A model generated the notes under the pieces. The model was not told where the DNA came from. It saw only the letters and a list, made by a program, of their open reading frames with translations, and did not search any database. The position numbers and the translations under genes are program-made. Shown one piece after another: positions 18,912-28,006 of a stretch of 64,000 nucleotides of DNA; the stretch's first letter is position 1, and each line of letters begins with the position of its first letter. Source of the stretch: Acidobacteriota bacterium (GTDB lineage Bacteria; Acidobacteriota; Terriglobia; Terriglobales; Acidobacteriaceae); assembly GCA_021780315.1 (NCBI GenBank), contig JAJXYY010000025.1, positions 244,920 through 308,919 of the forward strand. Direction: 5' to 3'.

Positions 18912-21392
18912 CTAAGCACCAAACGCTAGGTCTATCAGAGTCTTCTCCTCCATCTCGTGGGCCTTTGCAGAACCCGTCGCGGGGCTTGCACTCGCACTCC
19001 TCTTAACGCTGAGCACAGCGCGATCCCCAGCCAGACGGCGCAGCAACGGCATTACATAGAAAAGTGCACCCATGTTTGCCGGCTCTTCTTGGACCCAGAC
19101 GATCTCCTTCGCTCCCGGGTGCTCATCCAATGCTGCCTGCAACTCCTCTTCCGGCCACGGATAAAGCTGTTCTACAAAAATAATGCCGACCCCGGAATCT
19201 TTTCGCTTGGCTCGCTCGACCCGCAGATTGTGCCCAATCTTGCCGCTGCATACCAGCAACCGCCACGGATCGCTTACCTCATGGTCCGGAAGTACATTCT
19301 GGAACCGCTCGCGCGCAAACTCCGCTAACGGAGAAGACGCATCGGGATGCCGTAACATGCTCTTCGGCGTAAAGACAATCAGCGGCTTACGCCATGGTCG
19401 CAGTGCCTGCCGACGGAGCAAATGAAAATACTGTGCCGCAGTTGATGGCTGACAGATCTGCATGTTGTCCAGCGCCGCCAATTGCAGGAATCGCTCGATG
19501 CGAGCGCTGGAGTGTTCCGGACCTTGGCCTTCATAGCCATGGGGCAGCAGCATCACCAACCCTGAGAGTAACCCCCACTTCGCTTCACTGGCCGCAATAA
19601 ACTGATCGATAATGATCTGCGCACCGTTCGCAAAATCGCCGAACTGAGCTTCCCACAACACCAGCGCCTCGGGGTAGTCCCGCGAATAGCCGTACTCAAA
19701 TCCCAGCACCGCTGCCTCAGACAATAGTGAGTTGTACACCTCAAATTTGCCCTGCGTCGCGCTCAAATGCGCCAGAGGGGTGTACCGCAACTCCGTCTCC
19801 GTATCTACCATCACTGCGTGTCGCTGGTTGAACGTGCCACGCTGCGAGTCCTGCCCGGTCAAACGCACCGGCAGGCCACGCTCGAGCAGAGAGCCAAACG
19901 CCACCAACTCTGCCATACCGTAATCAAATGGCCGAATCCCTGCACCCATCTCATCTCGCTGCTCAAACAACTTCTTCACCTTGGGATGAACGTGGAAACC
20001 CTCTGGAGCAGCCGTGATTCCTTTCACCAGCTTCGCCACGTCAGCCGACGACATCCCTGTCGCTACGTCGTCCTCTGACTGTAAAGCTCCGCCGCGGTAT
20101 GCACTCCAGTAGTCCGGCAACTGTGCCAGCCGCGGCTTGTGGTCAGCTTGTGTCGCAGCCTTCTGATCGTCCAGAAACTCCTGCTGTATCGCCTGTACTT
20201 CAGCCGCCGGGTCCACTCCAATCTGCTTCGCATATAACTGAAACAGAGGAGCACGGTCCTTGATGATCGCGTAGCGACGCGGCTGCGTTACCGTCGGATC
20301 ATCGACCTCACTGTGTCCATGCCGACGGTATCCCACCAGATCCACCACAATGTCGCTATGGAACCGCTGCCGATACTCTGCCGCAATTCCTGCCACGCGA
20401 ATTACCGCGTCCGGGTCCTCCGCATTCACATGGAAGATTGGAATCGGAAGACGCTTCGCAATATCCGTCGAAAAACGTGACGAGTTGGACTCCTCCGGTA
20501 ATGCGGTGAAGCCCAGCAGATTGTTCACAATAACGTGCACAGTGCCGCCCACGTTATAGCCATGCAGAGTCGCCATGTTCAACGTCTCGGCAACAATTCC
20601 CTGACCGGCAAACGCAGCATCTCCATGAATGATCAAAGGCAGTACCGCCTCTTTGCCGCCTCTGCCAATACGCTCCTGTTTCGCACGCGTGCGTCCCAGC
20701 GCTACCGGATCGACCGCTTCCAGATGACTCGGGTTCGAAGCCAAATGCAACGAGATCATGTGTCCATCGGGCGACTGATACTCCCCAGTCGCACCTACGT
20801 GGTACTTCACGTCACCGCCGCCCATTGTGCTGCGCGGATCGACATCCTCAAATTTGGTAAAGATCTCCGCAGCTGAACGGCCAATCGTATTGGTCATCAC
20901 ATTCAGCCGGCCCCGATGGCTCATCGCAAAGATCGCTTTTGTAACTCCACCAGTTGCACTTACCTCCAGCACCCGATCCAAAAACGGGATCAGTACCGTC
21001 AGCCCTTCCAACGAAAACCGCTTCGTCCCCAGATAACGTGATTGAATCACCTGCTCGAAAATATCCGCCTGAATCAACTGCGTCAGAATATGCTTCTGAT
21101 TCGGGACGGAAGGCGTCCTCTCCATCTGATCCTGCAGCCACTGACGCCGCTCCGGATCGGCAATGTGCATGAACTCCGCGGCAATCGTACCGCAGTAATA
21201 GCTGCGTGCAAGCGCCGCAGTCTCACCTTCTGGTGCCGCTGTCGGAAATGGCTCAGGGGGCAGAAACTGACCCAATGGATCCAGCGATGCCTGTAGGTAG
21301 CCCCAGCGCCGGAAGATATCAAAAGTTGATTCGTGTTCGTGGCTCTCACTGATCTGAGCCGCCGGGGAGATTACCCCTGCCTTCGTGGCCAT
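18912..21392 (-). CDS. sucA: 2-oxoglutarate dehydrogenase E1 component
   Basis: Thiamine-diphosphate E1 subunit that decarboxylates 2-oxoglutarate in the TCA cycle and passes the succinyl group to E2 lipoate. The length of 826 residues is slightly short of the usual 900 or so. Recognisable blocks are FDIFRRWGYLQ at the N-terminus, AMSHRGRLNVM, VKYHVGATGEY, the ThDP site HGDAAFAGQGIVAETLNM, LVGYRRHGHSEVDDP and HGYEGQGPEHSSARIERFLQ. AGGG precedes the ATG at 21392. sucB and lpd are not adjacent here; uxaA lies upstream. Confidence 0.95.
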   Translation of the reverse strand: MATKAGVISPAAQISESHEHESTFDIFRRWGYLQASLDPLGQFLPPEPFPTAAPEGETAALARSYYCGTIAAEFMHIADPERRQWLQDQMERTPSVPNQKHILTQLIQADIFEQVIQSRYLGTKRFSLEGLTVLIPFLDRVLEVSATGGVTKAIFAMSHRGRLNVMTNTIGRSAAEIFTKFEDVDPRSTMGGGDVKYHVGATGEYQSPDGHMISLHLASNPSHLEAVDPVALGRTRAKQERIGRGGKEAVLPLIIHGDAAFAGQGIVAETLNMATLHGYNVGGTVHVIVNNLLGFTALPEESNSSRFSTDIAKRLPIPIFHVNAEDPDAVIRVAGIAAEYRQRFHSDIVVDLVGYRRHGHSEVDDPTVTQPRRYAIIKDRAPLFQLYAKQIGVDPAAEVQAIQQEFLDDQKAATQADHKPRLAQLPDYWSAYRGGALQSEDDVATGMSSADVAKLVKGITAAPEGFHVHPKVKKLFEQRDEMGAGIRPFDYGMAELVAFGSLLERGLPVRLTGQDSQRGTFNQRHAVMVDTETELRYTPLAHLSATQGKFEVYNSLLSEAAVLGFEYGYSRDYPEALVLWEAQFGDFANGAQIIIDQFIAASEAKWGLLSGLVMLLPHGYEGQGPEHSSARIERFLQLAALDNMQICQPSTAAQYFHLLRRQALRPWRKPLIVFTPKSMLRHPDASSPLAEFARERFQNVLPDHEVSDPWRLLVCSGKIGHNLRVERAKRKDSGVGIIFVEQLYPWPEEELQAALDEHPGAKEIVWVQEEPANMGALFYVMPLLRRLAGDRAVLSVKRSASASPATGSAKAHEMEEKTLIDLAFGA

Positions 21393-21496
21393 TGCACCCT
21401 CGCTATAACGTCGATACGCGAAAATTCGCGTCTGACTTTATGCTAGACCCTTCGGGGTGCATTCGCACATTACTTTCCCTTCATCTTGTTGCCAGC

Positions 21497-23008
21497 CTAC
21501 AAAGTGGCACCCTGTATCCAGGGCTGAAACTCCTCTTCCCCAAATCCATGCACTTCGCTCCGTGTCTGCTGGCCAGAAGCAACTGCCAGCATCTCGCGGA
21601 ATATCCGCTCCCCCACCTCCTTTACCGTCTCATCCCCTGTCAAAATCGTGCCGCAATTGATGTCCATATCGTCCGAAAGCCGTTGATAAAGCGTTGTGTT
21701 CGAAGCCAGCTTCAACGATGGAGTCGGCTTGCACCCAAATACAGATCCACGGCCCGTCGTGAAGCACAATAAATTCGCGCCACTGGCCACCTGTCCGGTC
21801 GCAGACACCGGATCAAACCCAGGCGAATCCATGAACACCAGACCTCGCTTCTCAATCCGCTCGGCGTAGCGATACACCTCCACCAAGTTCGTGCTTCCAG
21901 CCTTTGAAATCGCCCCCAACGACTTCTCCAGAATGGTCGTTAACCCGCCCGTCTTATTTCCCGGTTGAGGATTGTTATCGATCGAACCATTGTGCAAAGC
22001 GGTGTACTTTTGCCACCAGTGAATGCAGTCGATCAACTTCATTGCAACCGCGCAGTCGGCAGACCGGCGCGTCAGCAGATGTTCAGCGCCATAAATCTCT
22101 GGCGTCTCCGACAAGATTGCCGTCCCACCGTTCCGAACCAGCAGGTCAACCGCCCAACCCAAGGCAGGGTTCGCGCTAATACCCGAATATGCATCGGATC
22201 CACCACACTGTAGTCCCACCACCAGATTGGAAGCAGAAACACGGCTACGTTTCACCTGATTCGCCTGCTCCAGCATCCCATAGACCGTGCTGATCCCCTT
22301 CGCAATCGTCTGGCTGCTTCCACCCTCTTCCTGAATCGTGCTGGTTTTGATATTGCTGGGTATACCCGTAAGTGAGATCAAGTGGTCAATCTGGTTTGTC
22401 TCGCACCCAAGTCCCAGCAGTAACACTGCAGCAAAGTTAGGGTGTTGCGCATAACCCGCGAAAACACGCCGAAGCAGTGCTGCCGGTTCGCCAAACTCAG
22501 CCATCCCACAGCCCGAACCATGCGTGATCGCCACCACACCATCCACATTGGGATAATCCCCCAGCACTTCAGGCGTAAAGTGTGCCGAAATCCGGCGAGC
22601 CACCGAAGCAGAGCAATTAACCGTTGTCAAAACGCCAACATAGTTCCGCGTCCCCATACGTCCATCGGCGCGTACTATCCCCATAAAACTGGCAGCCTCA
22701 GCCGGACCAATGGGTTCCGTCACCGACAACTCCGCGCCAATCGCATAATCACGCTCAAACTCTCCCGTCACCAGATTATGACTGTGAACGTGATCTCCCA
22801 CCGAAATTGGCTGAGTTGCAAAACCAATGATTTGGTTGAATTTACGTACTGCCTGACCCGGTTGAATCTCCCGGAGCGATACTTTATGACCTGCCGGGAT
22901 GTCTGATCGGGTGTTGAAATCAAGGCCCGAGACAACCTCTCCCGCAGAGAGAGGTTGGAGTGCAACAACTACGTCGTCGGCCTCCCCGAGCTTAAGTGTT
23001 CTGATCAT
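21497..23008 (-). CDS. uxaA: Altronate dehydratase (UxaA family)
   Basis: Iron-dependent dehydratase that converts D-altronate to 2-keto-3-deoxygluconate in galacturonate catabolism. The N-terminal SAF-like domain (residues 1-95) and the large C-terminal domain are joined in one chain of 503 residues, as in E. coli UxaA. Motifs include GTRNYVGVLTTVNCSASVA, THGSGCG, LGCETNQ and GLQCGGSDAYSGISANPALG. The ATG at 23008 is preferred over the TTG just ahead; AAGGAA lies about ten bases upstream. No other uronate gene is in the window. Galactarate or other sugar-acid dehydratases share the fold. Confidence 0.88.
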   Translation of the reverse strand: MIRTLKLGEADDVVVALQPLSAGEVVSGLDFNTRSDIPAGHKVSLREIQPGQAVRKFNQIIGFATQPISVGDHVHSHNLVTGEFERDYAIGAELSVTEPIGPAEAASFMGIVRADGRMGTRNYVGVLTTVNCSASVARRISAHFTPEVLGDYPNVDGVVAITHGSGCGMAEFGEPAALLRRVFAGYAQHPNFAAVLLLGLGCETNQIDHLISLTGIPSNIKTSTIQEEGGSSQTIAKGISTVYGMLEQANQVKRSRVSASNLVVGLQCGGSDAYSGISANPALGWAVDLLVRNGGTAILSETPEIYGAEHLLTRRSADCAVAMKLIDCIHWWQKYTALHNGSIDNNPQPGNKTGGLTTILEKSLGAISKAGSTNLVEVYRYAERIEKRGLVFMDSPGFDPVSATGQVASGANLLCFTTGRGSVFGCKPTPSLKLASNTTLYQRLSDDMDINCGTILTGDETVKEVGERIFREMLAVASGQQTRSEVHGFGEEEFQPWIQGATL

Positions 23009-23315
23009 CAAAAATTATTCCTTCGCCATCAGATTTTGCTGACGAGAACATCCGATTTATTGGTACGACCACACTCTACTCTATTGTTGCAATTTCAGCG
23101 ACTCTAGCTGGAAAAACCCTTCGTCTAAGCCTCTAAGCTCATTATTTTGTATAACATCAAACCCTCTTTGCATTTTGTATTGTCAGACCAACAGCCCTGC
23201 CTCTTGGGCAAGACACGACTTCCTCCTACTTGAACCGTCTCATGATTCGACCGCTCCTTCGCCCAGGAGCGAAGCTGTGTCCGTCTGCATCTTCGGCAGC
23301 CACCATCTATAGTGA
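23009..23315 (+). promoter_or_regulatory. Divergent intergenic region with a repeated ATTTTGTAT element
   Basis: These 307 bases separate uxaA (minus) from the next plus-strand gene and hold no convincing ORF. The region is AT-rich compared with its surroundings. It contains two direct copies of ATTTTGTAT (23144-23152 and 23172-23180), 28 bases apart, the first continuing into TATAACA. They could be operator or promoter elements for uxaA; sugar-acid dehydratase genes are often controlled by GntR/LacI-type repressors. No DnaA box was found. Confidence 0.35.
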
Positions 23316-24341
23316 GTGAAACGCATGCCTGCTGTTCCTAATCCGCTGCAAGATCGCAAACTCTGGGGTGTCGTTTTGTTTGTCGGGCTGCTGATCGCAT
23401 CCTCTCCCGGTCACGGAGCGACGTTACCGCTGCGCACACAAGCCTTTTTTTTTCAGCATGATACAGACCGTCCTGCTTCTCGTGCGGAGCCACTCGTTAG
23501 CCCACCGGCTCCTCCGGCGGCTACCGAGACGAGTTTGCCGGATATTCCCTCACTGATGCGAGCAGTAGAAGCACATCAGCGGGCGGAAGAAGATTTAGAG
23601 AAAGACTACCTCTACCATTCCATCCAGATCGTTCAGGAGACGGATAGCCACGGAAAGCCAAAAAAATCAGCAATAGAGGAGTACGACGTCTTTTGGATCC
23701 ATGGGGTTCCCGTCCGCAAGATGACCCGGAAAGACGGTAGAGAACTTACTCCGGACGAGTTGAAGAAAGAGGATGACCACATCGACAAAGAAGTCGAAAA
23801 AGCCAATGAAAAGCGCGAAAAAGAGGATGCCAAGGGTAAGCAGACTGATCCGCGCGGCAACGAGGAGATCACGGTTTCGCGCTTTCTGGAGCTTGGCAAC
23901 TTCACCAACCCTCGACGTCTCCAACTGAACGGCAGAGACACCATTGCCGTTGATTATGCAGGAGATCCGAACGCCAAGACACGCAACAAGGCGGAAGATA
24001 TGGTCAGGGATCTACAGGGTACTCTGTGGATCGACGAGCAGGACAAGGTGATCTCCAAGGCCCAGGGACACTTTCTAAAGTCGTTCAAAATTGGTGGTGG
24101 ATTGCTGGTAAATATACGGCAGAACACCAGCTTTGGTATGGAACAAAAAAAGATCAACGACGAAGTCTGGTTGCCCAACCACATCGAGGGGGATGGTGCA
24201 GCGCGGATGCTGCTGCTATTCAACTTCAACGGCAATGTCAGGGTGGAAAACTCTGGCTACCGGAAGTTCAAAGCGACCTCTCGCATACTGCCTGGACTGA
24301 GCACGGTACAGGAGCAGGACACCGGGCCGCCATCGCAGTAA
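23316..24341 (+). CDS. Secreted/periplasmic protein of unknown function
   Basis: The 341-residue product has an N-terminal hydrophobic signal (about residues 16-35) and a charged middle with a Lys/Glu/Asp-rich coiled segment (about residues 148-180). The C-terminal half has beta-rich stretches such as GTLWIDEQDKVISKAQGHF and NDEVWLPNHIEGDG. This half resembles outer-membrane lipoprotein-sorting (LolA-like) folds in pattern, but I cannot assign a family with confidence. GTG at 23316 or ATG at 23325 may be the start. It stands alone between uxaA and a cold-shock gene. Confidence 0.55.
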   Translation: MKRMPAVPNPLQDRKLWGVVLFVGLLIASSPGHGATLPLRTQAFFFQHDTDRPASRAEPLVSPPAPPAATETSLPDIPSLMRAVEAHQRAEEDLEKDYLYHSIQIVQETDSHGKPKKSAIEEYDVFWIHGVPVRKMTRKDGRELTPDELKKEDDHIDKEVEKANEKREKEDAKGKQTDPRGNEEITVSRFLELGNFTNPRRLQLNGRDTIAVDYAGDPNAKTRNKAEDMVRDLQGTLWIDEQDKVISKAQGHFLKSFKIGGGLLVNIRQNTSFGMEQKKINDEVWLPNHIEGDGAARMLLLFNFNGNVRVENSGYRKFKATSRILPGLSTVQEQDTGPPSQ

Positions 24342-24377
24342 AGGCGGTACGATCCGGCTGACGACTTAACGCGCAAA

Positions 24378-24397
24378 GGGACAGCCTAAGCCGTCCC
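24378..24397 (-). terminator. Small terminator-like hairpin after the cold-shock gene
   Basis: GGGAC (24378-24382) pairs with GTCCC (24393-24397), with two further inner pairs across one mismatch and a four-base loop. On the minus strand it is followed by TTTGCG. It lies 36 bases after the cold-shock stop and between converging genes. The T-run is short, so this is a modest call. Confidence 0.45.
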
Positions 24398-24432
24398 CCT
24401 CGCAAAACTTGTATGGGCACTGCCGTTACAGC

Positions 24433-24633
24433 TTAGAGAGGCTGAACGTCAGATGCCTGCCAGCCCTTGGGTCCCTTGACCACGTTGAACTGAACTGCCT
24501 GGCCTTCTTGAAGGCTCTTGAAACCGTTCGAGTTGATCGCCGAGTAATGCACAAATACATCCTCGCCGTTCTGACGGCTGATGAAGCCAAACCCCTTGGC
24601 ATCGTTAAACCACTTCACTGTTCCCTGTTCCAT
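24433..24633 (-). CDS. Cold-shock protein (CspA family)
   Basis: A 66-residue single cold-shock domain, the normal length. The sequence opens [18 protein letters not shown], giving the RNP1 motif KGFGFI, and continues with the RNP2-type DVFVHYSAI, the nucleic-acid-binding surface. These proteins act as RNA chaperones and are often controlled post-transcriptionally through a long leader. The ATG at 24633 has AAGGAA 9-14 bases upstream. About 180 bases of non-coding sequence precede it, enough for a regulated 5' leader, though no specific element is identified. Confidence 0.95.
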   Translation of the reverse strand: MEQGTVKWFNDAKGFGFISRQNGEDVFVHYSAINSNGFKSLQEGQAVQFNVVKGPKGWQASDVQPL

Positions 24634-24816
24634 GTTGATTATTTCCTTATTGCGATTGAATTTGCCGCTAGATCCAAATCGGGGTTCGTACACCTACAGC
24701 GCTGCAGAAAACCAATCTGTTCCAAACGATGTGTGAAGGTTAGCATAGTTGGCAAGTTTTTATAGAAAAAATTCACAAAACCGTGCCTTTGCACCATTTA
24801 CAGTGCAATGCTCTTT

Positions 24817-25629
24817 CTATCGGGCAACTTCGGCTGGAAGATGAGCCCTAACAATCTCTTCCGCTTTGGCCAGCACCTGTTCCAGGGTCATGGTGGTCGA
24901 GTCCAGGATGACGGCATCGGCTGCCGGCTGCAGGGGAGATTCCGCGCGATGCCGGTCACGGTAATCGCGTTCCTTCAGATCGCGCAGGATCGCTTCCTCG
25001 GCGAGGCGCTGCTGCTCTACAGACTGTGGCTCTGCCGCCTGACGGCTCGATCCCGCAGGCTCGCCGGTATGAGGACCGATGGGCGCGAGACCCACCTGCC
25101 GGTAACGGCGGTTGCCGCGAACTTCTGGCGCGGCATCCAGAAAGATCTTGACCTCGGCATCGGGGAATACCGCTGTGCCGATATCCCGGCCTTCCATGAC
25201 TACTCCGCCTTTGGCGCCCAACGCCCGCTGCTGCAGTACCATCCAGGCCCGCAGATGCGGGTGGATGGAGATCTGCGACGCAGCCGAGGTGACATCCTGC
25301 TCGCGGATACGGCGCGAGACATCGCTGCCGTCCAGCAACACACGGTTGCCTTCCAACTGAGGCTCCAGCGTGATGCGGGTGCGCTCGGCCAGTTCCAGCA
25401 GTGGAGCTTCGTCGTCGAAGGCGAAGTCGCTCTCGATGGCCTTCAACGCGAGCGCACGGTACATGGCGCCAGTCTCCAGGTTCAGAAACCCGAAGCGCCG
25501 GGCCAGATGGGAGGCGAGTGTACTTTTGCCGGCGCCCGCCGGTCCATCGATCGCGATCACCGGCTGCTGGCGGCGGCTGGCTTCAGGCTGCGAGGCTGCT
25601 TCGTGGGGCTGGTTGGGGTCGTAGCTCAT
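24817..25629 (-). CDS. cmk: Cytidylate kinase
   Basis: Phosphorylates CMP and dCMP with ATP. The P-loop AIDGPAGAGKSTLA lies near residue 26, followed by the family blocks LETGAMYRALALKA and VVMEGRDIGTAVFPDAEVKIFLDA. The LID-side sequence carries an insert of about 25 residues rich in Pro, Gly, Ser and Gln (IGPHTGEPAGSSRQAAEPQ) before RDLKERDYRDRHR, longer than in typical Cmk. The 20-residue N-terminal extension is polar. The ATG overlaps the stop of the upstream disordered-protein gene (ATGA), so the two are probably translated from one mRNA. Confidence 0.93.
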   Translation of the reverse strand: MSYDPNQPHEAASQPEASRRQQPVIAIDGPAGAGKSTLASHLARRFGFLNLETGAMYRALALKAIESDFAFDDEAPLLELAERTRITLEPQLEGNRVLLDGSDVSRRIREQDVTSAASQISIHPHLRAWMVLQQRALGAKGGVVMEGRDIGTAVFPDAEVKIFLDAAPEVRGNRRYRQVGLAPIGPHTGEPAGSSRQAAEPQSVEQQRLAEEAILRDLKERDYRDRHRAESPLQPAADAVILDSTTMTLEQVLAKAEEIVRAHLPAEVAR

Positions 25630-27908
25630 TCTGCGGATGCGCCTTCATCGGGACGATATTTGCGGGCTGGGGGACGGTTACCAAAGGGCTTCTTGTTGCC
25701 CTTGAACTTATCGAAGGTGCCAGCAGGCTTGCCGGTTCCCGCAGCAAACTTGCCGTATGGCTTCTTGCCGGCAAAGCCACCACCGGTTTTGTCATATGGC
25801 TTTTTGCCGGCATAGCCACCGCTGGATTTACCTGCATAGCCTCCTTCGGACGAGCCGAAGGGCTTACGCGGGCCAAAGCTGGGCTTGCCGCCAAAGCTCG
25901 GCTTACTCCCAAAGCTGGGTTTGCCGCCGTAGCTGGGCTTGCCGCTGTATCCGGAGCCTGCCGGACGGTCGGAGGAGTAAGGCCGAGCCGGACGGTCCGA
26001 CGAGTAGGGACGGGCAGGACGGTCGGCGTTGAACGGACGTGGCGTACGGGGGGCATCGAACTTGCGATAACGCGGTCCAGTGCTTTCTCCGGCAGCACCT
26101 TCGCGCGGAACGAATGGCTTACGCGCAGGGTAGCTGGAGCCACGGTCGGAGGACGAGCCACCGAAACCTTCGCCGCTGGGCCGGGGGGTGAACTCACGCC
26201 GTGGAGGGCGGGAGTCGCCGAAGTCCCGACGTGGCGGGCGGCTGTCGTTGTCGCGGCCAAAGGAGGGTTTACCGGCAAAGCCGCCCTCGCGTTTGCGTCC
26301 GAAGGTGCCTGGCTTGGAGAAGGTCTTGCGCGGAGCGAAGTCACCGGGAGCGCGGTTGAAGTCGCCTGCTGGACGCGGCGTGAACTCGCGCCGTGGCGGA
26401 CGGGAGTCGTCATCGCGGCGGAAGGACGGACGGCTGGAGAAGCCGCCACGGTCGGTACCCCGATCCGAACCACGATCGGCGCCATAACGAGGCTTGTCGC
26501 CAAACGACGGCTTGCCACCGAAGCGGGGCCGATCACCAAACGCGGGACGGTCGCCAAATGCAGGCTTTCTGCCGAAGGCAGGCTTGCTGCCACGGTCGTA
26601 GGTGGGCTTGTTGCCACGGTCGTAGCTGGGCTTGCTGCCACGGTCATAGCTGGGCTTGCTGTAGGTGCGAGGCGCTTCCTGCGTGCCCACCTCTGTACCG
26701 TGTTCCGGGTTGGAGGATGGTACTGAGGACGCTCTGGCTGCGGCGGCCAGACGGTCCGCCTGCTCTTCCGCCCAGGGCTTGGTGAAGCTGGGACGATCCG
26801 GACGATTAGACTCGCGGGTAAAGGGACGACGCTCGCGCGGCGATACGGGACCACCCTCGGGCTTGCGACCGAATTTGTTGACGTAGCCGGTGCCCACCTT
26901 ACGCGGTGCGGGAATGAACTTTTTGATGCGCGGCTCGGACTCGGCAGCAGCATCCGTGGACTCCGCACCTTCGGTGGTTGCGGCGGCCTCGGTGGCTTCG
27001 CCTTCCACGGGCCTGGCTACGGGTGCTGCGAGGAAGGCTGGCAGATCGCCGTTGACATGCAGGACCGTCTTGCCTTCGACGGCGATGGTCTCAAGCTGTC
27101 GCGCGCCAACCAGCGCATGCACGACATCGCGGATGCGCGAGCGAGCAGCAATGGGAGAGAGGAAGGTTTCAATCTCTTCTTCGGTGGCTACGATTGCCTG
27201 GCCAAGATAGAGGGTAATCAGCGCGGAGAGCGCGGTGGGCTGACCGGCGTTGGCGCCTGCCTTCAACTGCTTGGTGTAACGGGTGCTGGTGAGTTCCCAC
27301 AGGGTGGCTGCGCCGTCAGGCTGGGGGATGGGGAGGACGCGGAGGTGCTGCCACAGTTCGGTGAGGGCACGCAGCACGGCAGGCTCGGTCACCTCCTTGC
27401 CAAGCTGGGTGACGAGATCGTAGGCAGACAGGCTGCCCTTCTCCACCAGCAGGGTGTAGGTGTTCAAGGCCAGGGGTGAGACTTTGGTGGCTCCGCTGGT
27501 GGTGGGGGGCTGCTTCCACGCCTTGTCGCCGCGAAGGGTGAAGATGTAGGGGAAGACGGCGGTAGAGACGATGAAGTCGGGAGTCTCCGTACCTGCGCCG
27601 CTGGGGGAGCCCAGCAGGTTGAGGGGCAGGGCGGCGCCTTCGGCGATGAGACGGGCGAGCAGGCTGCGGGCCTGTTCGGTGTCGGACAACGAAGGCGTTG
27701 CATTCGGCGCTCCGAGCACGGCTTCTACCATGGAGGGTGCGGGCGAAGGCAACTGCTGGGCGCGCGGCGTGAACAGAGCAAGGCCTGCGGCGTTGATCCA
27801 GCTACGGAGGTTTTCAAAGGTGAGCAGCGCTTCACCGTTCTGGTGCCACTGGTGGAGACGGGCTGCGGCGAGCTGCTCCGCCGAGGGGATTACTGAATTG
27901 GAACTCAA
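25626..27908 (-). CDS. Large protein with helical N-terminal domain and Phe-Gly/Arg-rich disordered C-terminal half
   Basis: A 760-residue product that I do not recognise by family. Residues 1 to about 295 look folded and mainly helical. From about residue 330 to the end the protein is low complexity, very rich in Gly, Arg, Lys, Pro, Ser, Phe and Tyr. Short repeats include KPSYDRGS, DRPAFG, GKPSFG, RPYSSDRPA and GGYAGKKPY. The composition resembles RGG/FG-type RNA-binding disordered regions. The TTG start has AGGAAGG about eight bases ahead. Its stop overlaps cmk. RNA binding or condensate formation is inference from composition only. The GC-rich repeats also keep several false frames open on both strands. 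Confidence 0.7.
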   Translation of the reverse strand: MSSNSVIPSAEQLAAARLHQWHQNGEALLTFENLRSWINAAGLALFTPRAQQLPSPAPSMVEAVLGAPNATPSLSDTEQARSLLARLIAEGAALPLNLLGSPSGAGTETPDFIVSTAVFPYIFTLRGDKAWKQPPTTSGATKVSPLALNTYTLLVEKGSLSAYDLVTQLGKEVTEPAVLRALTELWQHLRVLPIPQPDGAATLWELTSTRYTKQLKAGANAGQPTALSALITLYLGQAIVATEEEIETFLSPIAARSRIRDVVHALVGARQLETIAVEGKTVLHVNGDLPAFLAAPVARPVEGEATEAAATTEGAESTDAAAESEPRIKKFIPAPRKVGTGYVNKFGRKPEGGPVSPRERRPFTRESNRPDRPSFTKPWAEEQADRLAAAARASSVPSSNPEHGTEVGTQEAPRTYSKPSYDRGSKPSYDRGNKPTYDRGSKPAFGRKPAFGDRPAFGDRPRFGGKPSFGDKPRYGADRGSDRGTDRGGFSSRPSFRRDDDSRPPRREFTPRPAGDFNRAPGDFAPRKTFSKPGTFGRKREGGFAGKPSFGRDNDSRPPRRDFGDSRPPRREFTPRPSGEGFGGSSSDRGSSYPARKPFVPREGAAGESTGPRYRKFDAPRTPRPFNADRPARPYSSDRPARPYSSDRPAGSGYSGKPSYGGKPSFGSKPSFGGKPSFGPRKPFGSSEGGYAGKSSGGYAGKKPYDKTGGGFAGKKPYGKFAAGTGKPAGTFDKFKGNKKPFGNRPPARKYRPDEGASAE
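25852..26030 (-). repeat. Repeats encoding GKPSFG/SDRPARPY units
   Basis: Tandem degenerate units encode GGKPSYG, GGKPSFG and GSKPSFG, followed by three copies of a nine-codon RPYSSDRPA-like unit. They lie in the C-terminal part of the low-complexity gene. Neighbouring copies are nearly identical in DNA as well as protein, which suggests expansion by slippage or unequal recombination. Confidence 0.75.
26485..26660 (-). repeat. Repeats encoding KPSYDRGS and DRPAFG units
   Basis: A second tandem array in the same gene. Three or four copies of an 8-codon unit (KPSYDRGS-type, 24 bases each near 26590-26660) are followed by shorter PAFGDR-type units. The 24-base copies differ at only a few positions, so the array is probably young or kept similar by gene conversion. 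Confidence 0.75.
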
Positions 27909-28006
27909 GGTGTTGCCTTCCTGCTGGGCGAATCGTGCGGTAAGAACGCGCTACAGCATTCCCCGGCCTGGGCCAGGGATGACACTAAATTTTGAGCGGT
28001 GAGCGG

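Noticed and set aside
23009..23315. Replication origin at the skew switch
   Set aside because: No DnaA boxes, no dnaA/dnaN/gyrB neighbours and no clustered repeats. The tuf-rpoC cluster would also face the fork. An inversion or local effect fits better.
26485..26660. CRISPR array in the tandem repeats
   Set aside because: The repeats are in frame with no unique spacers and no cas genes nearby. They are peptide-coding repeats.
25401..26968. Long frames on both strands over the Gly/Arg-rich gene
   Set aside because: GC-rich repeats remove stops in several frames. Only the 25626-27908 frame has a ribosome site and proper coupling to cmk.
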